Shown here piece after piece: positions 46,962-55,339 of a stretch of 64,000 nucleotides of DNA. The position numbers and the translations under genes were made by a program. Position 1 is the first letter of the stretch; every line of letters starts with the position of its first letter. The stretch comes from Streptomyces mirabilis (lineage in GTDB: Bacteria > Actinomycetota > Actinomycetes > Streptomycetales > Streptomycetaceae), in NCBI RefSeq assembly GCF_018310535.1, contig NZ_CP074102.1, forward strand, positions 6,138,001 to 6,202,000, read 5' to 3'. The notes under the pieces were generated by a model. The model was not told the origin of the DNA and made no database searches. It was given only the letters and a program-made list of their open reading frames with translations.

Positions 46962-48482
46962 GTGACCGCTGAGGCCATGGAGGCGGGCCCCGGAGCGGGC
47001 GCGGCCACCAACGGTGACGGACCGTTGCGCATCGCGCTCCTCACGTACAAGGGGAACCCGTTCTGCGGCGGTCAGGGCGTGTACGTACGGCACCTCTCGC
47101 GCGAACTGGCCCGCCTGGGCCACCGGGTCGAGGTCATCGGCTCCCAGCCGTACCCCGTGCTGGACGAGAACCTCCCCGGGCTCAGCCGCAACCTCACCCT
47201 CACGGAACTGCCCAGCCTCGACCTGTACCGCCAGCCGGACCCCTTTCGCACCCCGAAGCGCGAGGAGTTCCGCGACTGGATCGACGCGGTCGAGGTCGGC
47301 ACGATGTGGACCGGCGGCTTCCCTGAACCCCTGACCTTCTCCCTGCGCGCCCGCCGCCATCTGCGCGCCCGGCGCGGGGACTTCGACGTCGTGCACGACA
47401 ACCAGACGCTCGGGTACGGGCTGCTGGGCGACGTCGGCGCGCCGCTGGTCACCACCATCCACCACCCCATCACCGTCGACCGTCAGTTGGAGCTCGACGC
47501 CGCCGAGGGGCGCCTGCGCCGCGCGTCCGTACGCCGCTGGTACGCCTTCACGCGCATGCAGAAGCGGGTCGCGCGCCGTCTGCCGTCCGTGCTCACCGTC
47601 TCCGGCAGCTCGCAGCAGGAGATCGTCGATCACCTGGGCGTCGCCCGGGACCGTGTCCACGTCGTGCACATCGGCGCGGACACCGACCTCTTCTCGCCCG
47701 ATCCGTCCGTGCCGCAGGTACCGGGCCGGATCGTCACCACGTCCAGCGCGGACGTGCCCCTCAAGGGGCTCATCCACCTCGTCGAGGCGCTCGCCAAGGT
47801 GCGCACCGAGCACCCCGGCGCGCATCTCGTCGTCGTCGGCAAGCGTGCCGAGGACGGGCCGGTCGCCCAGGCCATAGAGCGGTACGGCCTCGAGCGCGCC
47901 GTCGAGTTCGTCAAGGGCATCTCGGACGCGGAACTCGTCGACCTCGTGCGGTCCGCCGAGGTCGCCTGCGTGCCGTCCCTGTACGAGGGGTTCTCCCTGC
48001 CCGCCGCCGAGGCGATGGCCACGGGGACCCCGCTGGTGGCCACCACCGGCGGGGCGATCCCGGAGGTCGCCGGACCCGACGGCGAGACCTGCCTCGCGGT
48101 TGCGCCCGGCGACTCGGGGGCGCTGGCCGCCGCGCTGGGCCGGGTGCTGGGCGACCCGGAACTGCGGGTACGGCTCGGCTCCGCCGGACGCGCGCGTGTA
48201 CTGGACCGCTTCACCTGGGCCCGCGCCGCCGAGGGCACGGTGGCCCACTACCGCGAGGCGATGGCGCTTTCCCACGCTCGGCTTCGCTCGCGCGGGGGGA
48301 CCCCCGTCGCGCCGACGGCCATTGCGCCGGACGCCCCCGCCTCCGCCCCGGCGGCCGTCGCCACGGTCGGTGCGGGCGCCGTCTCCACCCCCGGCCCCGC
48401 AGGGACCCCCGGCCCCGTAGATTTCGGCCCGGCCACGGGCGTCACCCCCACCTCCGATCGTGAAAGCAGGGCCACGTGCTGA
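46962..48482 (+). CDS. family 4 glycosyltransferase (GT-B)
   Basis: A 506-residue GT-B retaining glycosyltransferase. The N-terminal domain begins RIALLTYKGNPFCGGQGVYVRHLSREL, with the sugar-donor Gly-rich segment. The C-terminal domain has the E-x7-E motif as EGFSLPAAEAMATGTPLV and the phosphate-binding TTGGAIPEV. The tail beyond residue ~430 is Ala/Pro/Ser-rich low-complexity and probably disordered. The GTG start sits close to AGGGAGAAGG. The gene is the first of three coupled genes (next overlaps by seven bases). The donor and acceptor are unknown. Confidence 0.87.
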   Translation: MTAEAMEAGPGAGAATNGDGPLRIALLTYKGNPFCGGQGVYVRHLSRELARLGHRVEVIGSQPYPVLDENLPGLSRNLTLTELPSLDLYRQPDPFRTPKREEFRDWIDAVEVGTMWTGGFPEPLTFSLRARRHLRARRGDFDVVHDNQTLGYGLLGDVGAPLVTTIHHPITVDRQLELDAAEGRLRRASVRRWYAFTRMQKRVARRLPSVLTVSGSSQQEIVDHLGVARDRVHVVHIGADTDLFSPDPSVPQVPGRIVTTSSADVPLKGLIHLVEALAKVRTEHPGAHLVVVGKRAEDGPVAQAIERYGLERAVEFVKGISDAELVDLVRSAEVACVPSLYEGFSLPAAEAMATGTPLVATTGGAIPEVAGPDGETCLAVAPGDSGALAAALGRVLGDPELRVRLGSAGRARVLDRFTWARAAEGTVAHYREAMALSHARLRSRGGTPVAPTAIAPDAPASAPAAVATVGAGAVSTPGPAGTPGPVDFGPATGVTPTSDRESRATC

Positions 48483-49222
48483 CCGTCGACTTCTCCCGGT
48501 TCCCGCTCGCCCCGGGCGACCGCGTACTGGACCTCGGATGCGGTGCCGGCCGGCACGCGTTCGAGTGCTACCGGCGCGGCGCCCAGGTCGTCGCGCTGGA
48601 CCAGAACGGCGAGGAGATCCGCGAGGTCGCCAAGTGGTTCGCGGCGATGAAGGAGGCGGGCGAGGCCCCGGCCGGCGCCACCGCGACCGCGATGGAGGGC
48701 GACGCGCTCGCGCTGCCCTTCCCCGACGCGTCCTTCGACGTCGTGATCATCTCCGAGGTCATGGAGCACATCCCGGACGACAAGGGCGTCCTCGCCGAGA
48801 TGGTGCGCGTGCTGAAGCCGGGCGGGCGCATAGCGATCACCGTGCCGCGCTACGGCCCGGAGAAGGTCTGCTGGACCCTGTCCGACGCGTACCACGAGGT
48901 CGAGGGCGGTCACATCCGCATCTACAAGGCGGACGAACTGCTGGGCAAGATGAAGGAGGCCGGGCTCAAGCCGTACGGCACCCATCACGCCCACGCCCTG
49001 CACAGCCCCTACTGGTGGCTGAAGTGCGCGTTCGGCGTCGACAACGACAAGGCGCTGCCCGTGCGGGCGTACCACAAGCTGCTGGTCTGGGACATCATGA
49101 AGAAGCCGCTGGCCACCCGGGTCGCCGAGAACGCGCTGAACCCGCTGATCGGCAAGAGCTTCGTGGCGTACGCGACCAAGCCCCACCTGCCCCTCGACTC
49201 CGCCGCGGTGGACGCTTCGTGA
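48476..49222 (+). CDS. class I SAM-dependent methyltransferase
   Basis: A 248-residue methyltransferase with motif I as RVLDLGCGAGRH (17-28), the motif II acidic residue as VALDQNG, motif III as FPDASFDVVIISEVMEH, and motif IV as VLKPGGRIAITVPR. The C-terminal half is helical (SPYWWLKCAFGVDNDKA, YHKLLVWDIMKKPLA) and typical of methyltransferases associated with glycosyltransferase genes. GTG at 48476 overlaps the GT4 stop by seven bases and its own stop overlaps the next gene's GTG. The substrate may be a carbohydrate or lipid-linked sugar produced by the neighbouring GT4, but this is inference. Confidence 0.87.
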   Translation: MLTVDFSRFPLAPGDRVLDLGCGAGRHAFECYRRGAQVVALDQNGEEIREVAKWFAAMKEAGEAPAGATATAMEGDALALPFPDASFDVVIISEVMEHIPDDKGVLAEMVRVLKPGGRIAITVPRYGPEKVCWTLSDAYHEVEGGHIRIYKADELLGKMKEAGLKPYGTHHAHALHSPYWWLKCAFGVDNDKALPVRAYHKLLVWDIMKKPLATRVAENALNPLIGKSFVAYATKPHLPLDSAAVDAS

Positions 49223-50295
49223 CGACTCCGCGCACGCCCCGGACAGAACACCTCGTCCTGCCCGGGGTCCTCACCGCCGAGGAGGCGGCCGCCACGGTGC
49301 GGGCCGTCCTCGGGGTGCAGCGACCCGACGGCGCCATACCGTGGTTCCGTGGGCACCACCTCGACCCGTGGGACCACACCGAGGCGGCCATGGCACTGGA
49401 CGCGGCGGGGGAGCACGAGGCGGCCGAGCGGGCGTACGAGTGGCTGGCCCGCCACCAGAACCAGGACGGTTCCTGGTACGCGGCGTACGCCGACGGGGAC
49501 GCGGACGACGTCACCGACCGCGGCCGGGAGACCAACTTCTGCGCCTACATCGCGGTCGGCGTCTGGCACCACTACCTCGCCACCGGCGACGACGCCTTCC
49601 TCGACCGGATGTGGCCCGCGGTCTACGCGGCCGTGGAGTTCGTGCTGCGCCTCCAGCAGCCCGGCGGGCAGATCGGCTGGAAGCGCGAGGACGACGGCAC
49701 GGCGGTCGAGGACGGCCTGCTGACCGGGAGTTCGTCCATCCACCACGCGCTGCGCTGCGCGCTCGCCATCGCCGAGCAGCGCGAAGAGCCGCAGCCCGAC
49801 TGGGAGTTGGCGGTCGGCGCGCTGCGGCACGCGATCCGCAGGCACCCCGAGCGGTTCCTCGACAAGGACCGCTACTCGATGGACTGGTACTACCCGGTGC
49901 TCGGCGGCGCGTTGACCGGCGCCGAGGCCGAGGCCCGGATAGCGGAGGGCTGGGACCGGTTCGTGGTCCCGGGGCTCGGCGTGCGCTGTGTGGTGCCCAA
50001 CCCGTGGGTGACCGGCGGCGAGTCGGCCGAACTCGCCCTGGCCCTGTGGGCCGTGGGCGAGTCCGACCGTGCCCTGGAGATCCTCCAGTCCATCCAGCAC
50101 CTGCGCGACCCGAAGACGGGCCTCTACTGGACGGGCTATGTCTTCGACGCCCGGACGATCTGGCCCGAGGAGCTCACCAGCTGGACGGCCGGCTCGGTCC
50201 TGCTCGCCGTCGCCGCGCTCGGCGGCGACGAGGCGACCTGCGCGGTCTTCGGCGGCGAGCGCCTGCCGCTGGGGCTCGACGCGGAGTGCTGCTGA
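49219..50295 (+). CDS. alpha/alpha-toroid protein (prenyltransferase/squalene-cyclase-like)
   Basis: A 358-residue protein built of alpha/alpha toroid repeats: HTEAAMALDAAGEHEAAERAYEWLARHQNQDGSWYAAY, AYIAVGVWHHYLATGD, YAAVEFVLRLQQPGGQIGW, SIHHALRCALAIAE and LALALWAVGESDRALEIL. The catalytic acid cluster of class II cyclases is not seen. Such proteins are usually named prenyltransferase or glycoside hydrolase-like without proof. A carbohydrate-active or terpenoid substrate is possible. GTG at 49219 overlaps the methyltransferase stop (GTGA), completing the three-gene operon. Confidence 0.8.
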   Translation: MTTPRTPRTEHLVLPGVLTAEEAAATVRAVLGVQRPDGAIPWFRGHHLDPWDHTEAAMALDAAGEHEAAERAYEWLARHQNQDGSWYAAYADGDADDVTDRGRETNFCAYIAVGVWHHYLATGDDAFLDRMWPAVYAAVEFVLRLQQPGGQIGWKREDDGTAVEDGLLTGSSSIHHALRCALAIAEQREEPQPDWELAVGALRHAIRRHPERFLDKDRYSMDWYYPVLGGALTGAEAEARIAEGWDRFVVPGLGVRCVVPNPWVTGGESAELALALWAVGESDRALEILQSIQHLRDPKTGLYWTGYVFDARTIWPEELTSWTAGSVLLAVAALGGDEATCAVFGGERLPLGLDAECC

Positions 50296-50323
50296 GCCCT
50301 GCCGGCAGCCGGGCGGGGACCGC

Positions 50324-50617
50324 TCAGTGGCGGTGCATGCGGTTGGCGATGGCGTGGCCGATGAAGAGGTACACGACGGCGGCCAGGCCGTAACCCGCGA
50401 CCACGCGTGCCCACGCCCTGTCGAACGTGAACAGGTCGCGGGACCAGCCGGCCAGCCAGCTCGCCACGTTGTGGACGAACTGGACCAGGTCGTTGGCCCG
50501 GTTCGCGTCCAGGAGATACATCAGGATCCACAGGCCGAGGATGACGGCCATCACGTCGGCGACGATCGCGATGACCGTGCCCGCTTGGTTGGAACCGTTG
50601 CGATATCGAGGGGACAT
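50324..50617 (-). CDS. small conserved membrane protein
   Basis: A 97-residue protein with two to three transmembrane segments (TVIAIVADVMAVILGLWILMYLL, AGYGLAAVVYLFIGHAI) and no recognised function. It is conserved among streptomycetes, apparently without experimental data. The ATG at 50617 is clear. It is convergent with the toroid gene and divergent from the lipoprotein gene; a 155-bp gap holds both promoters. Confidence 0.75.
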   Translation of the reverse strand: MSPRYRNGSNQAGTVIAIVADVMAVILGLWILMYLLDANRANDLVQFVHNVASWLAGWSRDLFTFDRAWARVVAGYGLAAVVYLFIGHAIANRMHRH

Positions 50618-50773
50618 GCCCTCCGGGTTGCCGCGTATCCGTCGATGAAACCCACGGGGTACGGCACTCGAACGGGTCGCTCGAGTGGCGCAGTGACCGT
50701 GTTCGGGTGAGCCTGCTGGAAGAGCCGTGTCTCCCGGAAACCGGGAGAACCGTTCCCTTCCCCGGAGGACCCC

Positions 50774-51337
50774 GTGCCCGTACCGATACGGCGCCTCGTC
50801 GTGGCGCTCACCGTCTGTTGCGCCCTGCTCGCCGGTGCCACGGCCTGCGGCAGTGGCAGCAGTGCCACCAAGGACACCGCCGCCGTCGTGGCGGCCGCCA
50901 CCCCGTCCAGCAGCAGCACCGTGGAGAAACAGAAGCTCTCCAAGACCCGCTTCGTGGCGAACGCGGGCCTGGCCGCCGGAGCCACCTACCAGTGGATCGT
51001 GAAGCCGTGGAAGGCCGGCAAGTTCAAGAAGGGCGCCAAGGGCCGCAGGACCGCCCTGATCAAGGCGGCCCTGGCCGGCACGTTCGCGTACAACCGGCTC
51101 AAGGCCGCGAGCCGGAACGCCCAGGGCGACCCCACGCTCTCCAAGGCCGTCGCCCCGCTCACCGCGGGCATCGACGCCCTCAAGAACCTGCCGTCCAAGC
51201 TCCGCAAGGGTGACTCGACGGACGCGACCGTGGGCTCGTTCGACGACATCATCAACAAGGTGAAGGACGCGGGCAAGAGCGCGGGCGCCCCGGTCACCGA
51301 CAAGGTGCCGTCGGCCTCGCAGCTGTCCGGCGGCTGA
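50774..51337 (+). CDS. putative lipoprotein of unknown function
   Basis: A 187-residue exported protein. The hydrophobic leader ends in a cysteine after LLAGATAC (residue ~25), which resembles a lipobox but has Ala instead of Leu at -3, so lipidation is likely but not assured. The mature part is Lys/Ala-rich and helical (GLAAGATYQWIVKPWKAGKF, LIKAALAGTFAYNRLKAA), with no family I can name. The start is GTG. It is convergent with the LLM oxidoreductase gene, whose stop is 22 bp away. Confidence 0.75.
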   Translation: MPVPIRRLVVALTVCCALLAGATACGSGSSATKDTAAVVAAATPSSSSTVEKQKLSKTRFVANAGLAAGATYQWIVKPWKAGKFKKGAKGRRTALIKAALAGTFAYNRLKAASRNAQGDPTLSKAVAPLTAGIDALKNLPSKLRKGDSTDATVGSFDDIINKVKDAGKSAGAPVTDKVPSASQLSGG

Positions 51338-51358
51338 TCCCCGACCGCCGTACCGCCC

Positions 51359-52369
51359 CTAGGAGTTGAGCTCGGCGAGAACCCGCAGCGAGTGAGGGTC
51401 CGGTGACAGCGCCAGCAGGTCCGTCACCGGGCCCTTGCGCCACAACTCCAGCCGCTCGGCGATGCGTTCACGCGGTCCGACGAGGGAGATCTCGTCGGCG
51501 AACGCGTCCGGGACGGCGAGCACCGCTTCCTGGCGGCGTCCCGCGAGGAACAGCTCCTGGATGAGCCGGGCCTCCTCCTCGAACCCCATCCGTGCCATCA
51601 GATCGGCGTGGAAGTTGCGCGCCGCGTGCCCCATCCCGCCGATGTAGAAGCCGAGCATCGCCTTCACGGGCAGCAGCCCTTTGGTGACGTCGTCGCAGAC
51701 GCGGACATGGGCCATGGGCGCGACGAGGAAGCCGGCGGGGAGATCGCTCAGCGCGGCCTCGTAGGCTCCTGGGCGGGTCGGCGACCAGTACAGCGGCAGC
51801 CAGCCGTCCGCGATCCGGGTCGTCTGCGCGATGTTCTTCGGCCCCTCGGCGCCGAGCAGGATCGGCAGGTCGGCGCGGAGCGGATGCGTGATCGGCTTCA
51901 GCGGCTTGCCGAGCCCGGTGCCGTCCTCGCCCCGGTAGGGGTGCTTGTGGAAGCGGCCGTCGAGCTCGACGGGCCCTTCGCGCCTGAGGACCTGGCGTAC
52001 GACGTCGACGTACTCCCGGGTCGCGGTCAGCGGCGACTTCGGGAACGGACGGCCGTACCAGCCCTCCACGACCTGTGGCCCCGACAGCCCGAGGCCGAGC
52101 ATCATGCGCCCGCCCGAGAGGTGGTCGAGGGTGAGCGCGTGCATCGCGGTGGTGGTGGGGGAGCGGGCGGCCATCTGCGCGACGGCCGTGCCGAGCCGGA
52201 TACGGGTCGTGTGCGCGGCGATCCAGGTCAGCGGGGTGAAGACGTCCGAGCCCCAGGACTCGGCGGTCCACACGGAGTGGTAGCCGAGCCGCTCCGCCTC
52301 CTGGGCGAGCGGCAGATGGTCCGCGGAGGGCCCGCGCCCCCAGTAGCCGAGTGCGAGGCCGAGCCGCAT
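51359..52369 (-). CDS. LLM-class F420-dependent oxidoreductase
   Basis: Luciferase-like monooxygenase-fold enzyme of 336 residues, of the F420-dependent class common in Streptomyces and mycobacteria. Features are the opening GLALGYWGRGP, the N-terminal AQEAERLGYHSVWTAE, GTAVAQMAARSPTTTAMHALTLDHLSGGR for the cofactor pocket, and LPILLGAEGPKN later. The reaction is unknown. Its promoter carries the palindrome CTGACGATGCGTCAG 21 bp before the start, shared with the ALDH and thiolase promoters of the sterol regulon, so it may act in lipid or sterol oxidation. It is transcribed alone. Confidence 0.9.
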   Translation of the reverse strand: MRLGLALGYWGRGPSADHLPLAQEAERLGYHSVWTAESWGSDVFTPLTWIAAHTTRIRLGTAVAQMAARSPTTTAMHALTLDHLSGGRMMLGLGLSGPQVVEGWYGRPFPKSPLTATREYVDVVRQVLRREGPVELDGRFHKHPYRGEDGTGLGKPLKPITHPLRADLPILLGAEGPKNIAQTTRIADGWLPLYWSPTRPGAYEAALSDLPAGFLVAPMAHVRVCDDVTKGLLPVKAMLGFYIGGMGHAARNFHADLMARMGFEEEARLIQELFLAGRRQEAVLAVPDAFADEISLVGPRERIAERLELWRKGPVTDLLALSPDPHSLRVLAELNS

Positions 52370-52390
52370 GAACCCTCCAGGAGTTAGGTT

Positions 52391-52405
52391 CTGACGATGC
52401 GTCAG
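52391..52405. promoter_or_regulatory. perfect palindrome CTGACGATGCGTCAG before the LLM gene
   Basis: A 6-3-6 perfect inverted repeat 21 bp upstream of the LLM start, the best copy of a motif also seen at 44017 and 57264. Confidence 0.7.
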
Positions 52406-52498
52406 TCATGTGCACGCGCCCGCCGACTGTACGGCAACGGCCCCCCGCCCGGAAGGACGAGGGGCCGTGGGAGGCCGTACGGGAGCGGACGCGGCCGG

Positions 52499-53332
52499 TC
52501 AGCCGCGCTGGATCCCGGAGGTGTCCTGCAGCACGCCGCGACGGCCGTCCTGCGTCTGCGCCACCAGGTTCGCACCGCGCTGTTCCACGGCCAGATACCA
52601 GGTGCCCGGCGCGAGTTCGGCGATCGGCGCCTGCGAACCGTCCTCCGCGAACAGCGGACGCGGCACCGGCACGGCGAACCAGAACGGCGAGAAGTCACCG
52701 GCGGGCGGCTGCGGTTGCGGGGCCGGCGCCTGCTGCGGCTGGCTGGGCTGGGCGCCGAACGCCTGCCCCTGCTGCGGCTGACCCCCGAAGGCCTGACCCG
52801 GCTGCTGGGCACCGGGGTAGCCGTAACCCCCGGGCGGCTGGGCGCCGTAGGGCTGAGGGGCGGCGGGCTTGGGGGCGGGTACGAGCGCGGCCTGCAGGGC
52901 CGGGACGAGCGGGGTCGCGATGGCGGCGCCGGCCATGATCAGCGTCGCGATGAACGCGAGGATGAGGCCGGTGCCGGCGCTGACGCCGCTGTCCCCGCTG
53001 CCGGCGTTGTCGACGCCACCCATCGGGTCGAAGACGTTCCCGAGCGCGCTCCACGCGGCGAAGACCGTGAAGGCGACGCCGAACTGACCGAGGTCGAGTC
53101 CGACGATCTTGGGCACCTGCGGCAGGCCGTGGGAGACGACGACCAGCGCGGCCCCGATGATGCCGGCCAGGACCACGCTCAGCAGGAGCGGTCCGCTCGA
53201 CCAGGCGCTGGGGATATTGGCACTGCTCGAGGCCCCGTCGATCGAAAAAATGTCGAGGAACGACGCGATGAACAGCAATACCGCTGCTCCGATCACCACG
53301 CCGTCGCCTCGAGTGAGGGAGCGGATATTCAC
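52499..53332 (-). CDS. DUF5336 membrane protein with PQG-rich tail
   Basis: A 277-residue protein with four transmembrane helices (about 15-35, 48-68, 80-100, 122-145) followed by a Pro/Gln/Gly/Ala-rich repeat tail (QQPGQAFGGQPQQGQAFGAQPSQPQQ) and a conserved C-terminal globular patch (FWFAVPVPRPLF, WYLAVEQRGANLVAQTQDGRRG). It matches the DUF5336 group known in actinobacteria; function unknown. GTG at 53332 follows GAAGGA. The gap upstream to the amidase gene (53333-53490) holds only its promoter region as far as I see. Confidence 0.83.
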   Translation of the reverse strand: MNIRSLTRGDGVVIGAAVLLFIASFLDIFSIDGASSSANIPSAWSSGPLLLSVVLAGIIGAALVVVSHGLPQVPKIVGLDLGQFGVAFTVFAAWSALGNVFDPMGGVDNAGSGDSGVSAGTGLILAFIATLIMAGAAIATPLVPALQAALVPAPKPAAPQPYGAQPPGGYGYPGAQQPGQAFGGQPQQGQAFGAQPSQPQQAPAPQPQPPAGDFSPFWFAVPVPRPLFAEDGSQAPIAELAPGTWYLAVEQRGANLVAQTQDGRRGVLQDTSGIQRG

Positions 53333-53490
53333 TTCAGGTCCTTCGTCAGTCGTCTCGTCGTCGGTGGAGGCGTCGCTGACACCATGTCGCCGTAAGGCCC
53401 TGGTGTGAAGCGCGGGGGTGGCCCCTCATCGTAGGGACGACACTATCGCCCGTCCGATCAGGGTGTCCGTCGGGTTCGATCCGCCGATCA

Positions 53491-54492
53491 CTACCCGCGC
53501 AGGAAACTCACGATTCCCTCAGAGATCCCACGCGCAGCCTTCTGCCGCCATGGACCGCTGGTCAGCAACGCAGCGTCCTTGCTATCGCGCATGTTGCCGC
53601 ACTCGATGAACACCTTCGGAACCGTTGACAGATTGAGACCGCCGAGATCACTGCGGACGTCGAGTCCGGTGCCGCCGCCGATGTAGTTGGAGGGCGCGCT
53701 GCCTGTGTCGCGGACGAAGTTGCCCGCGATGCGCTCGCCGAGATCGCGGGAGGGGGCGACGATCGCGCGGGTGTCGGCGGTGCCGGAGTGGACGGACGCG
53801 GGGAGGATGACGTGGAAGCCGCGGTTGCCGGCCGCGGAGCCGTCCGCGTGGATGGAGACGACCGCGTCGGCGTGCGCGTCGTTGCCGATGCGGGCCCGCT
53901 CGTCGACGCACGGGCCCCAGGAACGGTCGCCGTCCTGGGTGAACTTCACCGTGGCGCCCTCCTGTTGCAGGAGCGTGCGCAGCCGGCGGGCTACGTCGAG
54001 CGTGAACCGGGCTTCCGTGTAACCCGCGTTGGTCGACGTGCCGGTGGTGTCGCACTCCTTCCAGTTCGTGCCGATGTTCACCTTGCGGTTGATGTCGGCC
54101 GAGTGCTGGAAGTTGCCGGGGTTGTGGCCCGGGTCGATGACGACGACCTTGCCCTTGAGGGGCCCCGCGGCGGCGGGCAGGTCCGAGGCGGCGGGAGTGG
54201 CGGGGCCGGAGAAGGTCGAGCTCGGCGGCTTCCCGTCGTCCGTCCCGGACGCGCTCGGTGTCCGCGCCGCGGCGGAGGCGGACCCGGGTGCCGCGGAGGA
54301 GGACCCGGGTGTGCCGGCCGAGGTCGTCGACGTGGCGGACGTACTGCCCCCGCCGCCCGAGTCACCCACCGCCTGCCACACCAGCCACCCCACCAGCGCA
54401 CCCGGCACCAGCGCGGCGACCGCCACCGTCATCGGCCCGCGCCGGGAGCGGCGGGGGCCGGGAGGATCGAAGTCAGGACCTACGTACGACAC
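53491..54492 (-). CDS. N-acetylmuramoyl-L-alanine amidase (Amidase_3), membrane-anchored
   Basis: Zinc amidase of 333 residues that cleaves the stem peptide from peptidoglycan. An N-terminal transmembrane helix (MTVAVAALVPGALVGWLVWQA, about 21-41) anchors it outside the cell, followed by a Ser/Thr/Pro linker and the Amidase_3 domain (about 113-333). The metal-site blocks are VIDPGHNPG, EARFTLDVARRL, SIHADGSAAGNRGFHV and the catalytic-glutamate region VPKVFIECGNMRDS. GTG at 54492 is the start. It is independent of neighbours in orientation, 23 bp after the methyltransferase stop on the same strand. Confidence 0.9.
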   Translation of the reverse strand: MSYVGPDFDPPGPRRSRRGPMTVAVAALVPGALVGWLVWQAVGDSGGGGSTSATSTTSAGTPGSSSAAPGSASAAARTPSASGTDDGKPPSSTFSGPATPAASDLPAAAGPLKGKVVVIDPGHNPGNFQHSADINRKVNIGTNWKECDTTGTSTNAGYTEARFTLDVARRLRTLLQQEGATVKFTQDGDRSWGPCVDERARIGNDAHADAVVSIHADGSAAGNRGFHVILPASVHSGTADTRAIVAPSRDLGERIAGNFVRDTGSAPSNYIGGGTGLDVRSDLGGLNLSTVPKVFIECGNMRDSKDAALLTSGPWRQKAARGISEGIVSFLRG

Positions 54493-54514
54493 GTCAGCGA
54501 CTCTAACCGCGCTC

Positions 54515-55177
54515 TCAGATCCCCGCTCCCGTTCGCCGCAGGACGCGCAGTGAGTCGGTCACCGAGACCTCGGTGAACGCGCCGGACTCCAGGGCGCGGA
54601 GGTAGACGCGGTAGGGGGCCTGGCCGGTGAACTCGTCGGCCGGGTCGGGGAACACGTCGTGGATGAGGAGGAGGCCGCCCTCGGCGACGTGCGGCGCCCA
54701 GCCCTCGTAGTCGCCGGAGGCGTGCTCGTCCGTGTGGCCGCCGTCGATGAAGACGAGACCGAGGGGGGTGCGCCAGAAGGCGGCGATCTGCGGCGAGCGG
54801 CCGACCATCGCGACCACCTGGTCCTCCAGGCCCGCCTTGTGGAGGGTGCGGCGGAAGGTGGGAAGGGTGTCCATCCGGCCGATCTCGGGGTCGACCGTGG
54901 CCGGGTCGTGGTACTCCCACCCGGGCTGCTGCTCCTCGCTGCCCCGGTGGTGGTCGACGGTGATCGCCGTCACCCCGGCCGCGCGCGCCGCGTCCGCGAG
55001 CAGGATCGTGGAGCGCCCGCAGTACGTGCCGACCTCCAGGAGGGGCAGTCCGAGCCGGCCCGCCTCGACGGCGGCCTCGTACAGCGCGAGCCCCTCACGG
55101 AGCGGCATGAACCCCTTCGCGGCCTCGAAGGCGGCCAGGATCTCCGGCTTGGGCGCCGCGGGCATGGGGTCCTGCAT
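54515..55177 (-). CDS. class I SAM methyltransferase (Methyltransf_24 type)
   Basis: A 220-residue methyltransferase-fold protein of the Methyltransf_24 type. Motif I is PLLEVGTYCGRSTILLA, the second acidic strand is AITVDHHRGSE, and LVFIDGGHTDEHASGDYEGWAPHVAEGGLLLIHDVF is the diagnostic long motif, including the FIDGGH metal/acceptor region. It is cytosolic; the substrate is unknown. The internal ATG at 55177 follows GGAGG at seven bases. It lies upstream of the amidase and 160 bp downstream of the MFS-carboxypeptidase-like gene on the same strand. Confidence 0.87.
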   Translation of the reverse strand: MQDPMPAAPKPEILAAFEAAKGFMPLREGLALYEAAVEAGRLGLPLLEVGTYCGRSTILLADAARAAGVTAITVDHHRGSEEQQPGWEYHDPATVDPEIGRMDTLPTFRRTLHKAGLEDQVVAMVGRSPQIAAFWRTPLGLVFIDGGHTDEHASGDYEGWAPHVAEGGLLLIHDVFPDPADEFTGQAPYRVYLRALESGAFTEVSVTDSLRVLRRTGAGI

Positions 55178-55339
55178 CGGGGTCCTCCATCGGGTGCGAA
55201 CGGCAGCGTCGCACGTCCGCCTGTGCGGGTTCGCGTGTACGTGTGCCTGTGAGCGCCCCATGGTGCACCACACCCCCGCCGCGTCGGCGGCGGGGGTGTG
55301 GGTGCGGATGGGACCGGGCCCCAGGGCCTGTCGTTCGGA

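Noticed and set aside
46962..50295. A terpene or secondary-metabolite biosynthetic cluster
   Set aside because: The toroid protein lacks cyclase acid motifs and there are no PKS, NRPS or prenyl-synthase genes; three genes are too few to call a cluster.
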